A stretch of DNA of 64,000 nt from Rhabditoides inermis (GCA_963966185.1 CAWZYM010000280.1:310001-374000), one strand, 5' to 3'. Numbered from the stretch's first letter, positions 11,888 through 30,700 are shown. Numbers and translations: made by a program. Notes: generated by a model not told the origin, from the letters alone.

Positions 11888-13384
11888 ATGTCGAGTAGCG
11901 CAACCGACTGGAACTATGTATACGGGGCGTCTGCCACGCTATGTTTGGTGAGATCGTTTTCTCTTATAAGGTTATACAATAATAATATCATTCAGTGCGG
12001 TTTGCTCGGTATGTTCTTCAGCGCATTTTCAGTTTTGTTGTTGTTCAAAAATCCGACACTACGTAATGCTTTCGGTACGTTTTCATAAGACTTGTTTACC
12101 AATTTTCAAAAAGGTGTTTAGGTGTTTTATGTGCATCTCACACTATCGCTAATTTCGGAGTTTGTTTATTGTTTGTGCTGTGGTGTTTTCCCATTGCGCT
12201 CTTGTAAGTTATTATTTTTTGTTTGTAAAAATAAAATATTTCAAGCCAACGAGCCGACATCTCCTATACAACGCTGGGAAAGATGCTAGGAATGATTATG
12301 ATGGGACTTTGGAACGTCTGCGTGTACTCACATCTTGTTATTTCATTGAACAGAATTTCAGGTAAACTAAAGAAACATATTTTGTAACACTTACCTTTTA
12401 GCCATTTGCTTCCCGATAGCAGCTCGCAAACTGCTCACATTTCGATCGAGTCTTGTCGCCGTTGTTATTGTATGGTTCCTAGCGTGCTGTCACATTGCAC
12501 CGTATTTGATCGATCGTAAGCTCATCTTTTTTTCAGTTTTGTACGCTCGATTTTCAGATGGCAGCTGCTACGTCCACTTCGATCCCCCATTAATGCAGTG
12601 GGTGTTTGCTGAGACGCCGTGCGGACACGTTATCACTGTGTGAGTGCGAGGTGTACTACAGCAGTGGCCCTTAACACTGCCCAACTTGTTGAATGTATTT
12701 CACATTGATCACATTCTTCACAAACCCACTAATACGCAGTGTTTTGCACTTTTGAGCCGTTCAAGAGCACATTCGATTCCTACGTAATCTATACGTAATT
12801 CAGCTACACTGACTATTACACTTCTCTGTTCACGATGGCCTGCATTATTCTCATTGACGCCTGCACATTTGTGAAACTGCGAACGACATCGGTATTATAA
12901 TCAAGTTCGTAAAAGTGTGAATGACTAATATTTCAGAATGACGTGGGCAGATCGAAAACGCACAGGAAACTAGAGATCCGATTTTTCACCCAGTCTTGTC
13001 TTCAAGGGTGCATTTTCATGTCGGAAATCGCTTGCTTCAACTATATTTGCACGTTTTCGGGCGATTCGCGATGGCTGTGGTATGGTTGAAATAATATATA
13101 AAACTATGTATTATAATTATAAATCAGATATATGCTATATATGTTACAGTATTATATAGTATCATATACATATACTTTTTTAAGTACACAGTTCATTTAG
13201 GTTTCTGACAACAACGTTTGCGTGGGTGTTTTGTCATCTCATGGACGGGTAAGCTCTTGCATGAGTCTAAGATTGAGTATTTCATAGGCTCTGTTTTGTG
13301 TGTTTCCACTATGGTCGCGCCGAAATCCGACAGACAGCTTCCAATGTGATCCCCGTCCAGTCAACGAGTATTTCAAGAAACTAA
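11888..13384 (+). CDS. Srx-class serpentine receptor, gene 2
   Basis: Complete model of 302 residues. Ten exons: 11888-11947, 11996-12074, 12122-12203, 12246-12361, 12402-12515, 12558-12639, 12804-12891, 12937-13079, 13201-13248, 13288-13384, summing to 909 nt. The protein begins MSSSATDWNYVYGASA and carries SHLVISLNRISAICFPIAAR, then CYVHFDPPLMQWVFAETPCG in the loop before TM5, DACTFVKLR, and the end FVCFHYGRAE. It is the closest relative of gene 1, with identical exon lengths and phases from exon 1 to exon 7, so the two arose by tandem duplication. All introns except those before exons 7 and 9 are short. Expected to be a sensory-neuron G-protein-coupled receptor; nothing in the sequence shows the ligand. 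Confidence 0.92.
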
Positions 13385-13945
13385 ATACACTATGCACTGT
13401 GTTGTTACAATAAATTGATTTTTATTGGTACTTGCGAACTTTTTTATTTGCACGCTTTGTGAGCATGAGTTGAACTAGTAAGTACATCGACTGAACATCA
13501 CTTCTCATCACTTAGATTGACTCTATGAATCACACAAAATACAGGTTCCTTTTTCTCGTTATGAACGCATTCAATTCAGTGAATAATCGAAAACACTAAT
13601 CGGCACTCAAATGAATTCACAATACGCGCAATCAAGTTGAAATTTTCATACAGTAACACCGTTCTGAAAGCCTTGTGTCATTTGCTCAAATTATTCGGCA
13701 CTCGTCATCCGCCAGTTCGTTCTTTGACGCTCGAACCCATGGAAGTACTCCAAATCGGGTGGGAAAACGCGTTGCCAGCAGCTCCGGGAAATATCTCTCA
13801 CCAGGAAGCTTCACGGTTATCGGAACGGACTCTCATCCCGCGGGAATATCACGTGAGCATTATGCATCAACGTCCTAATTTGACAGTCGCACTCTCTTAT
13901 TAGCTCGAGTAGCGGTTTGCTTCTTTCAGTCTTTGAATCGTCTTG
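13385..13945. other. Intergenic, Srx 2 to Srx 3
   Basis: About 560 bp. Short overlapping open frames at 13637-13903 have no recognisable content and no splice support. Confidence 0.5.
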
Positions 13946-15682
13946 ATGTCCGACTTTTCAATGGGTCGTGTGAACGCCACGAACTATCCGTATGTCTACG
14001 GCACATCGGCGATTATTTGCGGGGTGAGTTTTTTTGTTTATTCATATTTATTGATTACTAGCTATAATGTAATTCTACGGTTTTAGGTTTCATTCGCTGG
14101 ACTAGTTTCCAGTAGTCTATCGATAATGTTGATGTTCAGAAATCCGACGCTGAAAAATCCATTTGGTAAATTATTAGAACAGTTTTCAAAAAAGACTTTT
14201 TTGCAATGTGGTTGTTTTCAGGAATTTTGTGTGGCTCGCATACGCTCGCCAATTTTGGAGTGTGCTTTGTCTTTCTCGTGTGGTGTTTTCCAATGGCTCT
14301 ATCGTGAGTTGACGTAGTTTCTGGACAATACATGTAAATTTATAGACAACGTTCCGACCTGGCCTTCTCGACTCTGGGCAAAATGCTGGGCATGATCAAC
14401 ATGTGCTTTTGGAACGTTTGTGTGTACTCACACTTGGCTATTTCACTGAACAGATTCTCGGGTGTGTATCATTCTTCCACATGTCTTTGTTTCCACAAAC
14501 TCATGAAAAAAACGTGCACCTTTCAGCCATTTGTTTCCCCATCGCTGCGCGAAAGTTCCTCACGTTTGAGTGGACGTTTGTGGCTGTCGGTGTGGTGTGG
14601 TTTCTCGCGTTCTGTCACATCACACCGTATCTATTCGCCCGTGAGTTTTGTATGATATGTTGTCCATAGCGCATTTGACGCAATGGCATAATCACATAAA
14701 ATGTTACACAATAAGTAATAAAGCATATTCTACAGATGGCGAGTGCTACGTCAATTTTGACCCGGCCGCTATGCAGTGGGTATTTGCGGACACTCCGTGT
14801 GCAGCATTTGTGTCTGTGTAAGTTTTCACCCCTTCAAATTTTATTGTTCCCTTTTAAAAATTGTCATGTGCTGATTTTCTTTCTTGTGGCAGTCGTACGC
14901 ATAAAATTGAGAGTGTTGTGTCATTCGTATACATTCGTTACAGATACACTGACTACTACACTTCCCTATTCTCCGTCTGCTGTATCATATTCATCGACAG
15001 CATGACGTTTGTGAAACTGCGATCCACTGCGGTACGTTCTTTTAATCCTATTTGTTGATACATCATTACCTTCCGCTTGTTCAGAATGAAGTCACCAAAA
15101 TCAACAAGTCGCATCGCAATATGGAGATCCGCTTTTTCACACAGGTTTTAATAGCGTGCCAATTCAAAAGAACGAGTTGATTTCAGTCCTGTCTACAGGG
15201 CATAATTTTCATGTCCGAGATTGCTTGTTTCTACTTTGTCTGCACGTTCTCGGGCGACAGCGAGTGGATGTGGTGAGTCAGGGCGGATCGCGGTGGGACA
15301 CTAGACAATTTTATGACTGTGATAAGACAGCTGACGAGAGTTCATCGGGTCCACCTGGCTCGTTTAGGTTTTTCACGACGACATTCGCGTGGGAGCTCTG
15401 TCACACGCTAGATGGGTGAGTGAAGCACAGAAATAGACAGTGCTAGGTTGTAGTCGAAGCGAGAAGGGAACTTATTCAAGCATCTTTTAGGCACTAAATG
15501 ATCAATTTTTTCACCATGTTTGACCAAGTATCCGAAGAATCACTCGCAGGAAAAAAATGTCATTGTATCTAACATTTTCCAGTATCGTTTTCGTCTCGTT
15601 CCACTTTGGTCGTGCCGAGTTCGGAAAGAGAAGCAGCCCGATAGTGGTGCCATCTACGAGCGTATCGGTCGCGAAATACTGA
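13946..15682 (+). CDS. Srx-class serpentine receptor, gene 3
   Basis: Complete model of 310 residues. Exons: 13946-14023, 14087-14165, 14222-14303, 14346-14461, 14527-14640, 14736-14817, 14944-15031, 15085-15144, 15187-15272, 15368-15415, 15583-15682 (933 nt). Marks: SHLAISLNRFSAICFPIAAR, CYVNFDPAAMQWVFADTPCA, DSMTFVKLRS, CLQGIIFMSEIACFYF and the C-terminal IVFVSFHFGRAEFGKR. Compared with gene 2 it has one extra intron splitting exon 8 (15145-15186). Its exon 6 and the flanking intron were copied to 18305-18588. I chose the ATG at 13946 because it directly precedes the conserved NYPYVYGTSA opening. Confidence 0.92.
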
Positions 15683-15937
15683 CGACATCATTTTCGCCGT
15701 ATTGAAACGCGGCTGTGCATCCACGCTCACTCCAAACCTCATTTCCTGACGATAAACTGTTACGCAATGGCTAGCTTATGGTGAAAAGATGTGATTTGCG
15801 ACATAGCGAGTAGAATCACGCCTGATTAGTCAGATTTGAATGTATAGGCTTTAATCACTTGTCCAGTTTTCACATCTACTTCCTACTACGTTCAACTCTG
15901 GTATTATTTGATTCACAGGAAAAAACATCTTTTGTCG

Positions 15938-17869
15938 ATGGTAGATTACGTGTTTGTTCTGGTCACGAGTGCATTTATTTGTACGGTAAGTTTTTTTTAT
16001 TATGATTTTAATCCACATTTTTACACGAGTTCAGATTGCACTCTTGGGCATTATATTCAGTATCGCATCCATGTGGTTTATTGTGAAAACAAAAAAGTTG
16101 GGGAACTCTTTCGGTCAGTTTGAAAAATACGAATGTTATAATCATAACGTGTTTTCAGAAATGTTGTCTTTCTCACGTGCCGTCGCTAATTGCGGCGTAT
16201 GTTTAGTCTTTTTGTGTTGGAGCTTCCCGCTGACTGTTAGGTGAGAGACTAATTATGTGTCTTGATTCTCGACCATACAACTAGTATTTGTCATATGCTT
16301 ATCCTTGCCGACGGAAATAAACATGGTGTATCAAACTTTTTTTCAGCCAATCATCCTCTCTCACGCACTCTCTACTTGATAAAATACTCGGCACAACTAA
16401 TGTGTTGTTTTGGAACGCTTGCGTCTATACGAATTTGATGATCAGTCTCAATCGGTGTATAGGTATTAACAACTCAATAGTAGTGCTATACTGACTTATA
16501 TCAGCTATTTGCTTCCCGCTCGAATCGGCGACTCTGATTTCGGCGAAGGCCACTAGAATCAAGATCTGTCTCGCCTGGCTGCTAGCAGTTGTCCACATAA
16601 CGCCTTATATTATTCATAGTACGTTCATACGTTCTCACATTTACTTACTTGTAATACTTATGTTTCTTACTTTCGTACATTTGCTTACTAGCTTTTCGAA
16701 GTGATGTTCAGGTACGCATTGCTTCGTTGCATTCGACACGACTTCCATTCAGTGGCGCTTCGCAGAGACTGCGTGCGGCAGGTTCATCTCCATGTACGTT
16801 CCACACTGTCGGGTGAAAGGTAGAGCAGGGAAATCGGTGGGCTATGGTGTAATGCCACAGTCTTCCTTCGACCCCTCCACCCTCCACAGAATCATTAATC
16901 GGAGGGCATCTTTTCCTTTCACCTTTTACCGCTTTTTTCACCCATTCGTTTCAGCTACATTGACTGCTACGCGAGTCTCTTCATCGTGTGTTGTATCGTC
17001 GCACTCGATTCGTTCACTCTGGTTAAATTACGACTGGTGATCGACAAAGTGGGTAGAATGAAACCGTTTTTGAAATGAACCTGGCTGATGTAAACTGAGA
17101 ATGTGGCTGCAGTTCTGTTTTTGTAAATAATGGGTAAATCGGAAGGAAGACGGAGACTCAGCTGACAAAAGCGCGTAAAACAAGAGCGTCTGACGCTTAG
17201 AGCTGCGTATTCGAGTTGCTAGCTTGAAGGATCGCAGATCGCAGTGCTAGTGCTAAGGGTTAGGATATACATACTGGTTCTGTCCTATCCATGTCGACTT
17301 TCATTGAAAAATTCAATGAAAAGTGAAAACGGTAAACTTGATGAAATTTTCACCGTTTACATTGAGATTCTCAATGAAAGCAGATATTGATAGAGAGCCA
17401 CTGGTATATGTACATCTCGATGGTTGAGTCGGCTGGACGACGTCGCGTCGAGATGCGCTTCTTCGCGCAGACCTGTCTACAAGGCGTGGTGTTCGCGACG
17501 CAACTCGCCTGTTTCTACTTCATATGCAACTTCTTCGGAGACAACAAGTGGATGTGGTGAGACTCAAAGTAGACGTCCGATTCGCATTTTGCCGAAAGTT
17601 CTCAGAACGGCCGCGCACCCTCAGAAAGATACCCAAAACGATCCTCAGAGAGATCTCAGGATCGTTTTCCCCACACTCAGAAAGATCCTCAGAACGTGCC
17701 TTTTCGTGTATTAATGCGGTTAAGACGTGATCGAATCTGACCTCGCCTTTACTAACAATACCCACTCTTCTTAGGTTCTTCACGACAACCTTCGCGTGGG
17801 AGTTTTGTCACGCGCTAGATGGGTGGGAGAGAGAGGGAGAGGGAGAGAGAGAAAGAGGGGGAGCGGGGG

Positions 17870-17908
<39 letters not shown>

Positions 17909-17951
17909 CGGAGAGAGAATAAGAGAGAGAGAGAGAGTAGAGAGTGAGAGT

Positions 17952-18005
<54 letters not shown>

Positions 18006-18149
18006 GAGAGAGAACAAGAGAGAGAGAGAGAGAGAGAGAGATGTTGCAGCCTCATCTTCGTTGCCTTCCACCTGCGTCGCTCCTCCAACGCCGTCAAGAG
18101 TCTCTCTCTCAAACCAGCCATCATCCCCTGCTCCACTGGCCACAGATAG
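15938..18149 (+). CDS. Srx-class serpentine receptor, gene 4
   Basis: Complete model of 296 residues. Exons: 15938-15985, 16035-16113, 16159-16240, 16347-16462, 16505-16618, 16712-16793, 16955-17048, 17429-17556, 17775-17822, 18050-18149 (891 nt). It is more diverged (TNLMISLNRCIAAICFPLES, DSFTLVKLRL, CLQGVVFATQLACFYFICNF) but keeps the same exon phases. The last intron (17823-18049) is almost pure (GA)n, and the intron after exon 8 holds a small inverted-repeat element (17572-17744). The ends of exon 7 and exon 8 are the least certain joins. The last three exons were copied to 18816-19356. Confidence 0.85.
17572..17744. mobile_element. Small inverted-repeat element in the Srx 4 intron (family with 47990-48172)
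   Basis: The left end reads gacgtccgattcg and the right end cgaatctgacctc, near-perfect inverted complements. The interior has repeated 'tcagaaagatcc / ctcagaacg' phrases shared with 47990-48172 in another gene's intron. There is no coding capacity, so this is MITE-like. Confidence 0.65.
17823..18046. repeat. (GA)n tract filling an intron
   Basis: About 220 bp of nearly uninterrupted GA-rich repeat between the donor of Srx 4 exon 9 and the acceptor of exon 10. It has no normal polypyrimidine tract; the acceptor is only a short atgttgcag. Confidence 0.9.
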
Positions 18150-18229
18150 ACGCCGAACAAATAAATGTAGTTCTCCCCTTTTCTCCAGTTACGTAAATTA
18201 CGGTGAGATACGGTAAATACAGTGGAACA

Positions 18230-19175
18230 ATGCCTACTGCAAGTTCCAACAACACGGGTTTGGGTGGTCCCGTGGATGCGTACGTGTTGTTGGTAATGCT
18301 TGTCATCACATAAAATGTTACACAATAAGTAATAAAGCATATTCTACAGATGGCGAGTGCTACGTCAATTTCGACCCGGCCGCTATGCAGTGGGTACTTG
18401 CGGACACTCCGTGTGCAACATTCGTGTCTGTGTAAGTTTTCACTCCTTCAAGTTTTATTGTTCCTTTTTAAAAATTGTCGTGTGCTGATTTTCTTTCTTG
18501 TGGCAGTCGTATGCATAAAATTGAGATTGTTGTGTTGCTTTAACATGTCATTCGTATACATTCGTTACAGATACACTGACTACTACACCAAAGACCATAA
18601 CTTCATGACACGTACATTTGTCAGAATTTATGAGTGTAGACAATGTGGATCGATCACAAATGTCCTATCTGATAGCAATAGCGCGGAAAACGAGAGAATC
18701 AAACGGTTAGATCACCGTATCCGTACTGCAAGCGAAGTAGATCGCAGTGCTATTGTTCGTGATTAGAATATACGATTAGAAATGGACTCTTAGAATATAC
18801 ATCTCGCTCGTTGAGTCTGCGGAGCGTCGTCGCGTCGAGATGCGCTTCTTCGCGCAGACCTGTCTACAAGGCGTGGTGTTCGCGACGCAACTCGCCTGTT
18901 TCTACTTCATATGCAACTTATTCGGAGACAACAAGTGGATGTGGTGAGACTGAAAGTATGTAGAGGTTCTACTCAGCTTTTGTTGGCAAATGGACTCTTA
19001 GAAAAATCTCACTGGGAAAGATCGTCAGAAAGTTTTTGTTTTTGTGTCAAAAAACGGGTTTTCAACCATACGCGAATCCGGCCACATCTTGACGCAAAAA
19101 TTCCCTTTCTTTAGGTTCTTCACGACTACGTTCGCGTGGGAGTTTTGTCACGCGCTAGACGGGTGAGAGAGAGAG

Positions 19176-19228
<53 letters not shown>

Positions 19229-19356
19229 GAGAGAGGGAGAGAGGAGAGAGAGAAATTTCCAGCCTCATCTTCGTTGCCTTCCACCTGCGTCGTTCAAATG
19301 CAGTCAACAGTCTCTCCCTCAAACCAGCCACCATTCCATCCACTGCACACAGATAG
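18230..19356 (+). pseudogene. Chimeric, truncated Srx copy (parts of genes 3 and 4)
   Basis: A possible first exon at 18230 (ATG, reads MPTASSNNTGL-(n)-DAYVLLVMLV) is followed directly by a copy of the gene 3 intron and exon 6 (18350-18431 against 14736-14817). The next exon matches gene 3 exon 7 for 18 nt (18571-18588) and then breaks off. From about 18790 the text matches gene 4: exon 8 at 18816-18943, exon 9 at 19115-19162, last exon 19261-19356. Exons 2 to 5, which encode TM1 to TM4, are missing. The copied exons keep intact splice sites and frames, so the event is recent. It cannot encode a seven-helix receptor. Confidence 0.85.
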
Positions 19357-19845
19357 GCAACGGAAAGATATATGAAATAATGAAATATGTTTTTTTTCTT
19401 TTAAATGTACTCATGTAAATGTATATTTCACCATTTCTTTTACATACATGGCTATCCGGACTTTTTAAAGCATTTTTGTCTTGGATTACTGTAAAATGAG
19501 CGACATTCATCCTGAGCTAACTGCGACCTATATTATGTAGTAGTGCTAGTAGTAGCAGAAATGTTATTCATTAGAAAATCATAACTTGACTTATGAGTAC
19601 ATCACATTCGACTTTGTGTGGAGTGTGGTTGAATTGCAAATTGCACCTGGCAAGGGAGACAAAGCAGGGAGAGAGAAACATGCCGTGAGCGCCAGCCTAT
19701 CTAATAATCTAATAAGAGCACAAGGTTGTTAAAATTATTTGTTCACAATTTCGAGTCGCAAAGAAATGTGAGCACAAAGAGTAGTCAGGGGAGGGGGGTC
19801 AGGGACGGCAAAATGTCCATTTTGTGAACACCTGGCTGAAAGAGG

Positions 19846-19904
<59 letters not shown>

Positions 19905-21490
19905 CAACAGTTCACCTGCGTTTTATAGGGAAGTCTTTATTCGTTTCAATTGTTTTTCACGTATTCAATTTTCTGTTTGTACTTGCTTCTAAAAACGCTC
20001 CAATCATTCGGAATCACACAAAAGTATCGATGTGAGATGTGAGTGTTTCAGATTCTTCACAGTATAAACCATATCACCACAATTTATGATGAGAAATAGA
20101 CATTCAAATAGTTGAAAAAATGTGAGTATTTATAAACCATCAAACATCAAATCAGTAACAATTATCTTGTATCGAATTACGTCGCGTTCAACAAACGATA
20201 CTCTCATGCCACTCCTTTTTTTTTAGATAATCAAAAATCGGCTGAATAATGGAACAGCTGATTGAGGTTCAGGAAATCGTCAGTAATGACATTATTAAAA
20301 TGAGAAAAAGAAGAAGATTAACCTAAATAATTACTTACCTCGAGGCACATCAGAGACCAGAGGAGCAGGGAAAAGACGAGGACTCTGTTGTGACGAGAGT
20401 GCGCTATGAAAGATAAAAAGAAAATCAGGGAATCAGGTTGTTGCTGACACCGTAACCCCGAAATGTCTAGCGAAAGACCCTTCGTACTTGCGAAAGTATG
20501 AAGTTCAACTATCAAACTCTCGCTATTCACGAAAAAAAATATTGTTTGTTTTCTCTCAAACCACTCTAATCCTAATTCCTTTCGCGAAAATTTAAAAAAA
20601 AAATATGATTGTGGAATACTAATCCGTTGTCATCTATAACCTATGACCAGTACATACACGAGAGGCACTTGAACTTCGTACCACATTGTACCACATTGTA
20701 CAGCATTGTGAATATTCCGTTCAAACTCAAAAGTTCAAACTCGACAGTTGGACAGCTATCATACCGTAATGGTAACGCTCTAACTTGGTAAGACCATGTT
20801 TGCGGGTTCGATCTCCGCTGGTCCCGCAAAATTTTCCTCAATAAAAAACCCAGAGTCTTGATCGTTATCTCATTTCTCGAAAAAGGTGGAACTCAAGCCC
20901 ACTATAATTCACTTCAACTTCATGACCCGAATCGCTCTCTGTGTATATGATGTATATGATTCGATTCCCCTCTGCCATTCCATATTCGGGTGGTTTTGTT
21001 GTGTCTGCGTGTCTGGCGATGACTGGTTTGTGATCGCTCTCGTCTCTCTCACCTCTCGCACCTGCCAGAGTGGGTGAGATGAGAGAGAGATGGGAGAAGT
21101 GCCCCCTCTCCTCTACTCCTGCTCACGCCCTCCTCTCATTCGCATCTGTTTGTCACTCTATATTTTGAGGGGGTCACTCCGGCGCGACAAACCTTTTCGT
21201 GTATCGATTGGATATCGCGCGTATATTTTCGCGAGGATTATAATAAATTCCCGTGGTAAATCGGTTTGGTCGCGCGTTCCTCGCTACTCCGCCCTTCTCG
21301 CCTAACCTCATCGATTTTACCTCCACTAGCGTAATGTAAGCCCGCGCGATACTTTCCGCCGCCTGCTGCCAGCTGCCACAACAAAATCGATTTGCATTGC
21401 ACTCACTCGTTTTTGCATGTCTGATTTATGGGATGTTTTGGTCTTCTTTGTGAGTGGACAGGAGAGAGTTGGCCATTCCAGCACTCAGCC
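19357..21490. other. Intergenic, receptor cluster to P5C dehydrogenase
   Basis: Contains a (GA)n tract at 19848-19902, a tRNA-like sequence near 20750-20826 and a CT/AG-rich stretch near 21000-21130. A minus-strand hydrophobic stretch at 20340-20400 (VLVFSLLLWSLMCLE) could be a signal-peptide exon but stands alone. No gene can be supported. Confidence 0.45.
20750..20826 (+). repeat. tRNA-like sequence, degenerate
   Basis: Has an A-box-like taatggtaacgc and a clear B box in a perfect T-arm (gcggg ttcgatc tccgc, counting one G-T pair). The acceptor stem pairs poorly and the anticodon arm has a mismatch. I read it as a tRNA pseudogene or a tRNA-derived SINE head. Confidence 0.45.
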
Positions 21491-27351
<5,861 letters not shown>

Positions 27352-27746
27352 ACTGGCCCCGCCCATTCTGGCCCCGCCCCCTCTTCCATTTACGACAGTA
27401 TACAATCCTAGTCTTGTAGTGTCGTGTCACCACTAACCAACTCGTTGTTCTCTTGAGCTATCGGAATATGCCTGGTCACACGCCCAATACTTGGTCAACA
27501 TAATAGTCCCTTTTCGAGCTTTGAACATAGGCATAATCGAACTGTTGTATATTACGACGTTGTATAATGCATATAGGTATACGATATATATAGAGGTTTT
27601 TATAAACGTATGATATAAATTTATTGTATTGCTGGGTGGTGTTGATTTTGTGATAGCTTAGAGCTTGGACAATGGTTTACTAACCGTGAGATATCTGTGA
27701 GGGCAGAAGGATCAGGAGCAGACATGGAGCAGTTTGTGGTTTTAGA

Positions 27747-30700
27747 ATGGTGGACGGACGCGACTGGGCGACCGAGTCGTTTGATGGTGGGTGTTTTGGG
27801 AATTGTGATTTGTCTTTGTCCATGACGTGCGTTGAGTAGACAGTATTAAACTTTTAAATGAGACAAGAGCAACGTATTGAATTGGAACTCCGATTGTGCC
27901 GTGTTTTAGAATGAATTGTTTCTAAACGTACCGTGTGTATGATATTTCAATTATCTCCACGAATACATTTATTACAACTATTACAACAACAATTGATTAA
28001 TACAATAATACATCCGAATGTTTGATATTTGCAGTGGCCCGGCAGCAGTTGTCGGAGTGGCGCGAGTCGCAGGCGCGACACAGCGAGGAGGTAGGTGTTT
28101 GTTTGTCTGTTTACTTGTTTGTTTGTTTGTTTACTTGTTTGTTGTTTGTTTGTTTGTCTACCCTTGCTCCCTTCAGGTGGTGGAGGCGTGGGAGCACGTG
28201 CTCTCCCGCACCCCGTCGGCACTCGGCGACGAGCTGTGGCCTGTGTACGAGCAGGTATTTTTTATTGATTTTATTGCGTTAATCAATAAAGTAATAAGAT
28301 GTGTGTAGAAGGATGAGAGAATTTTATTGGTTGTCCGGTGATAGGGAGAGAGAGAGGAAGAAGAGTCGAAATTTGGAAGCGTGTACGATATAATTTTTCC
28401 ATTGTTTTTATATAATAAAAAAATTCATTGTTATTGAAAAAAATTCAAAGAGTATGGATATCATCACTGAAGAATCTACCGGATTATTCGCTCGGAGCAG
28501 AATCTGTTGTGAATTAGTGGAAGAACCTTTTTGTATGATAGATGACAATAGTATTGGGAAACTCGTGTATGTGGCCAATTAATGGGATACCTGCTTTCTG
28601 TGTGTAATATGGGCATCGAAGCGTATTTCGAAAGTGTATTCAAATATGAGAGATACGATAAGTGGAAGACTGATAGTTATTCTTGCAATACAAGTAAAGT
28701 GACTATGGAAATGTGTGAAATGCGAGAGACGGAACGGGCAAGTGATCATGTCGTGTGTTCAGGTGTGCATCGCGGCGCTGGACTGCGCCCGCGCCGAAGT
28801 GTTCCAGGTGCGTGAGTAACGGCACGAGGCAGGACAGAACTATTCACAGTTAGCCACGAATGTTGTCGATTACTGATTATTTACACCATCAACACGCGAA
28901 ACTCTAGTCGTTGTCTGGGATTCTGATTCCGAAAAGGGGCTTTGTGATGAGTGTGAGGGGATGGGGGTGCTATGGCCGCCTTGCTAGCACGTCACCTATT
29001 GCGTCGACTGTTTTCAATTCCCAGTGGTGCGTAGTTTTGCCGGGAATAGTTTTCGAGAGTTTACTCAAACATGCTACTGACTTTGAAGGACATGTTTGTA
29101 CACCACTGGCGTACACTGCCTGGACTGTTATTACTCCACTTTCATGAAAGCGTTGCAATCAAAGTGCACTTCGAAACTGGACGCGTTAATAATTAGATTT
29201 AGATTATTTGTTGATAGTTCAGTCGATAATTTGATGTATGTTTGTTTATCAGCCTGATTCCGACATGTACATACAATGTTAGCATGATGGGTTATCTGGA
29301 AGCACACACAATCCTACAGTGGGGTATTGGGGCTCCTTGGCAGGAACAGTGCGGCGCGAGTCCTGACTGTTCAAGGTAGATGGGCGTGAACATCGCGAAG
29401 TGACCAGTTCCGGATGCGAGGCATGGTAGAAATTGAGTGTATAATGTGTATAATGCCGGGACTGTGAATTATTGCGTTCATGGTTGGCTGATGATGTATA
29501 CTTCCTCGACTGTTATTACTCTACTCTCATCGCTGTCTGTGTTGCAGGAGTGCATCTCTGAGCTGGACGCTCGCTTCCCGCGCAGCAATCGAGTGCTCCG
29601 ACTGCACGCCATGCGATACGAGAGCACCGAACAGTCAGTGGGGGGGGGGGGGGTTCCGTCAATTCATGGGGAGAGTGATGTTCCGACAGGCCATCGCATC
29701 GAACAGTAAGGTAGCGTGGCGCAGGGGCGAGCTCGTGTTGACTAGTAGGCGTGCTGATATATATATAGTGGCTCCCCCGTTTTGGCGGTAGGCAAGTTGT
29801 GAATCGTCATTCTTTTATTATGCACAAGCGCATACTTGATGCGTTGAACAGTTGACATTTTCTTCATCGCGCACTCTCAAAACCGGTCGACCAGTGTCTG
29901 TTGACCGATCAGTGACCATAAGTTTATGGAAATGACATGCAAATGAGCGTGTTCAATACAGTATCCGTGAACCTAAGAATGGAAATAACTCTTTCCAAAC
30001 TTTATGAAATTGCACAAAAATTTGATATGAGGTTCTTGGATGGGTTCCCTACAAATCTCGGGGAGCGGATTTTGCAAATTGTTTCTCAGAAGAGAGATAA
30101 TTAATAAAATGCTAATTACATTGGAGTCATACCTTAAAATCCAGCCGATAAATCGATCGATATCAAGTACCAGTTGTCTATTGACACCTATAGGGACTTA
30201 GTTGGCACAATACTAAGATCATAGTATGATGTTGAACAGTAGTTTTCCCTATGAGAAGACACAGTTCGCTAAATAACTCCACAGTCGCTTCATGAAAACC
30301 GCTGAAACGTTGTCAGTAGGTGGTTCTTGACCCCCACTACAACTCTCGGAGAGCACATTTGTGATTTTGTTTCTCCTATTACAGAAATTTTCAACTATAT
30401 TTAGCAATCCTGGGAATGAGGCGCATTTGCATAATTTTCTCATCGGTCTGCGTCATTTCTTCGGCCAGAATTAATTCGCCTACCGCGAAAACGGGGGACC
30501 CACTATATTTCACCAAGTAGATTCGCTTCTTATTCCATCGTTTTAGAAATTTTTATGGTTATGTATCGGAAAAAGAGTTCAAATTGTGTTCGGAGAACTC
30601 TGCTTTTAGTAAAGTGATGAGTGAATCTTATTTCATCCGGCACACTTGCCCCTCTTGCAGGTTCAACGCCGCCGTCGACATCTACGAGCGACTCATCGAG

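Noticed and set aside
17796..18340. Long frames rich in Arg-Glu or Ser-Leu across the GA tract
   Set aside because: They are readings of simple repeat inside a receptor intron; splice sites on both sides define a normal intron.
20750..20826. Functional tRNA gene
   Set aside because: The T-arm is good but acceptor and anticodon stems do not pair; listed as a tRNA-like repeat instead.
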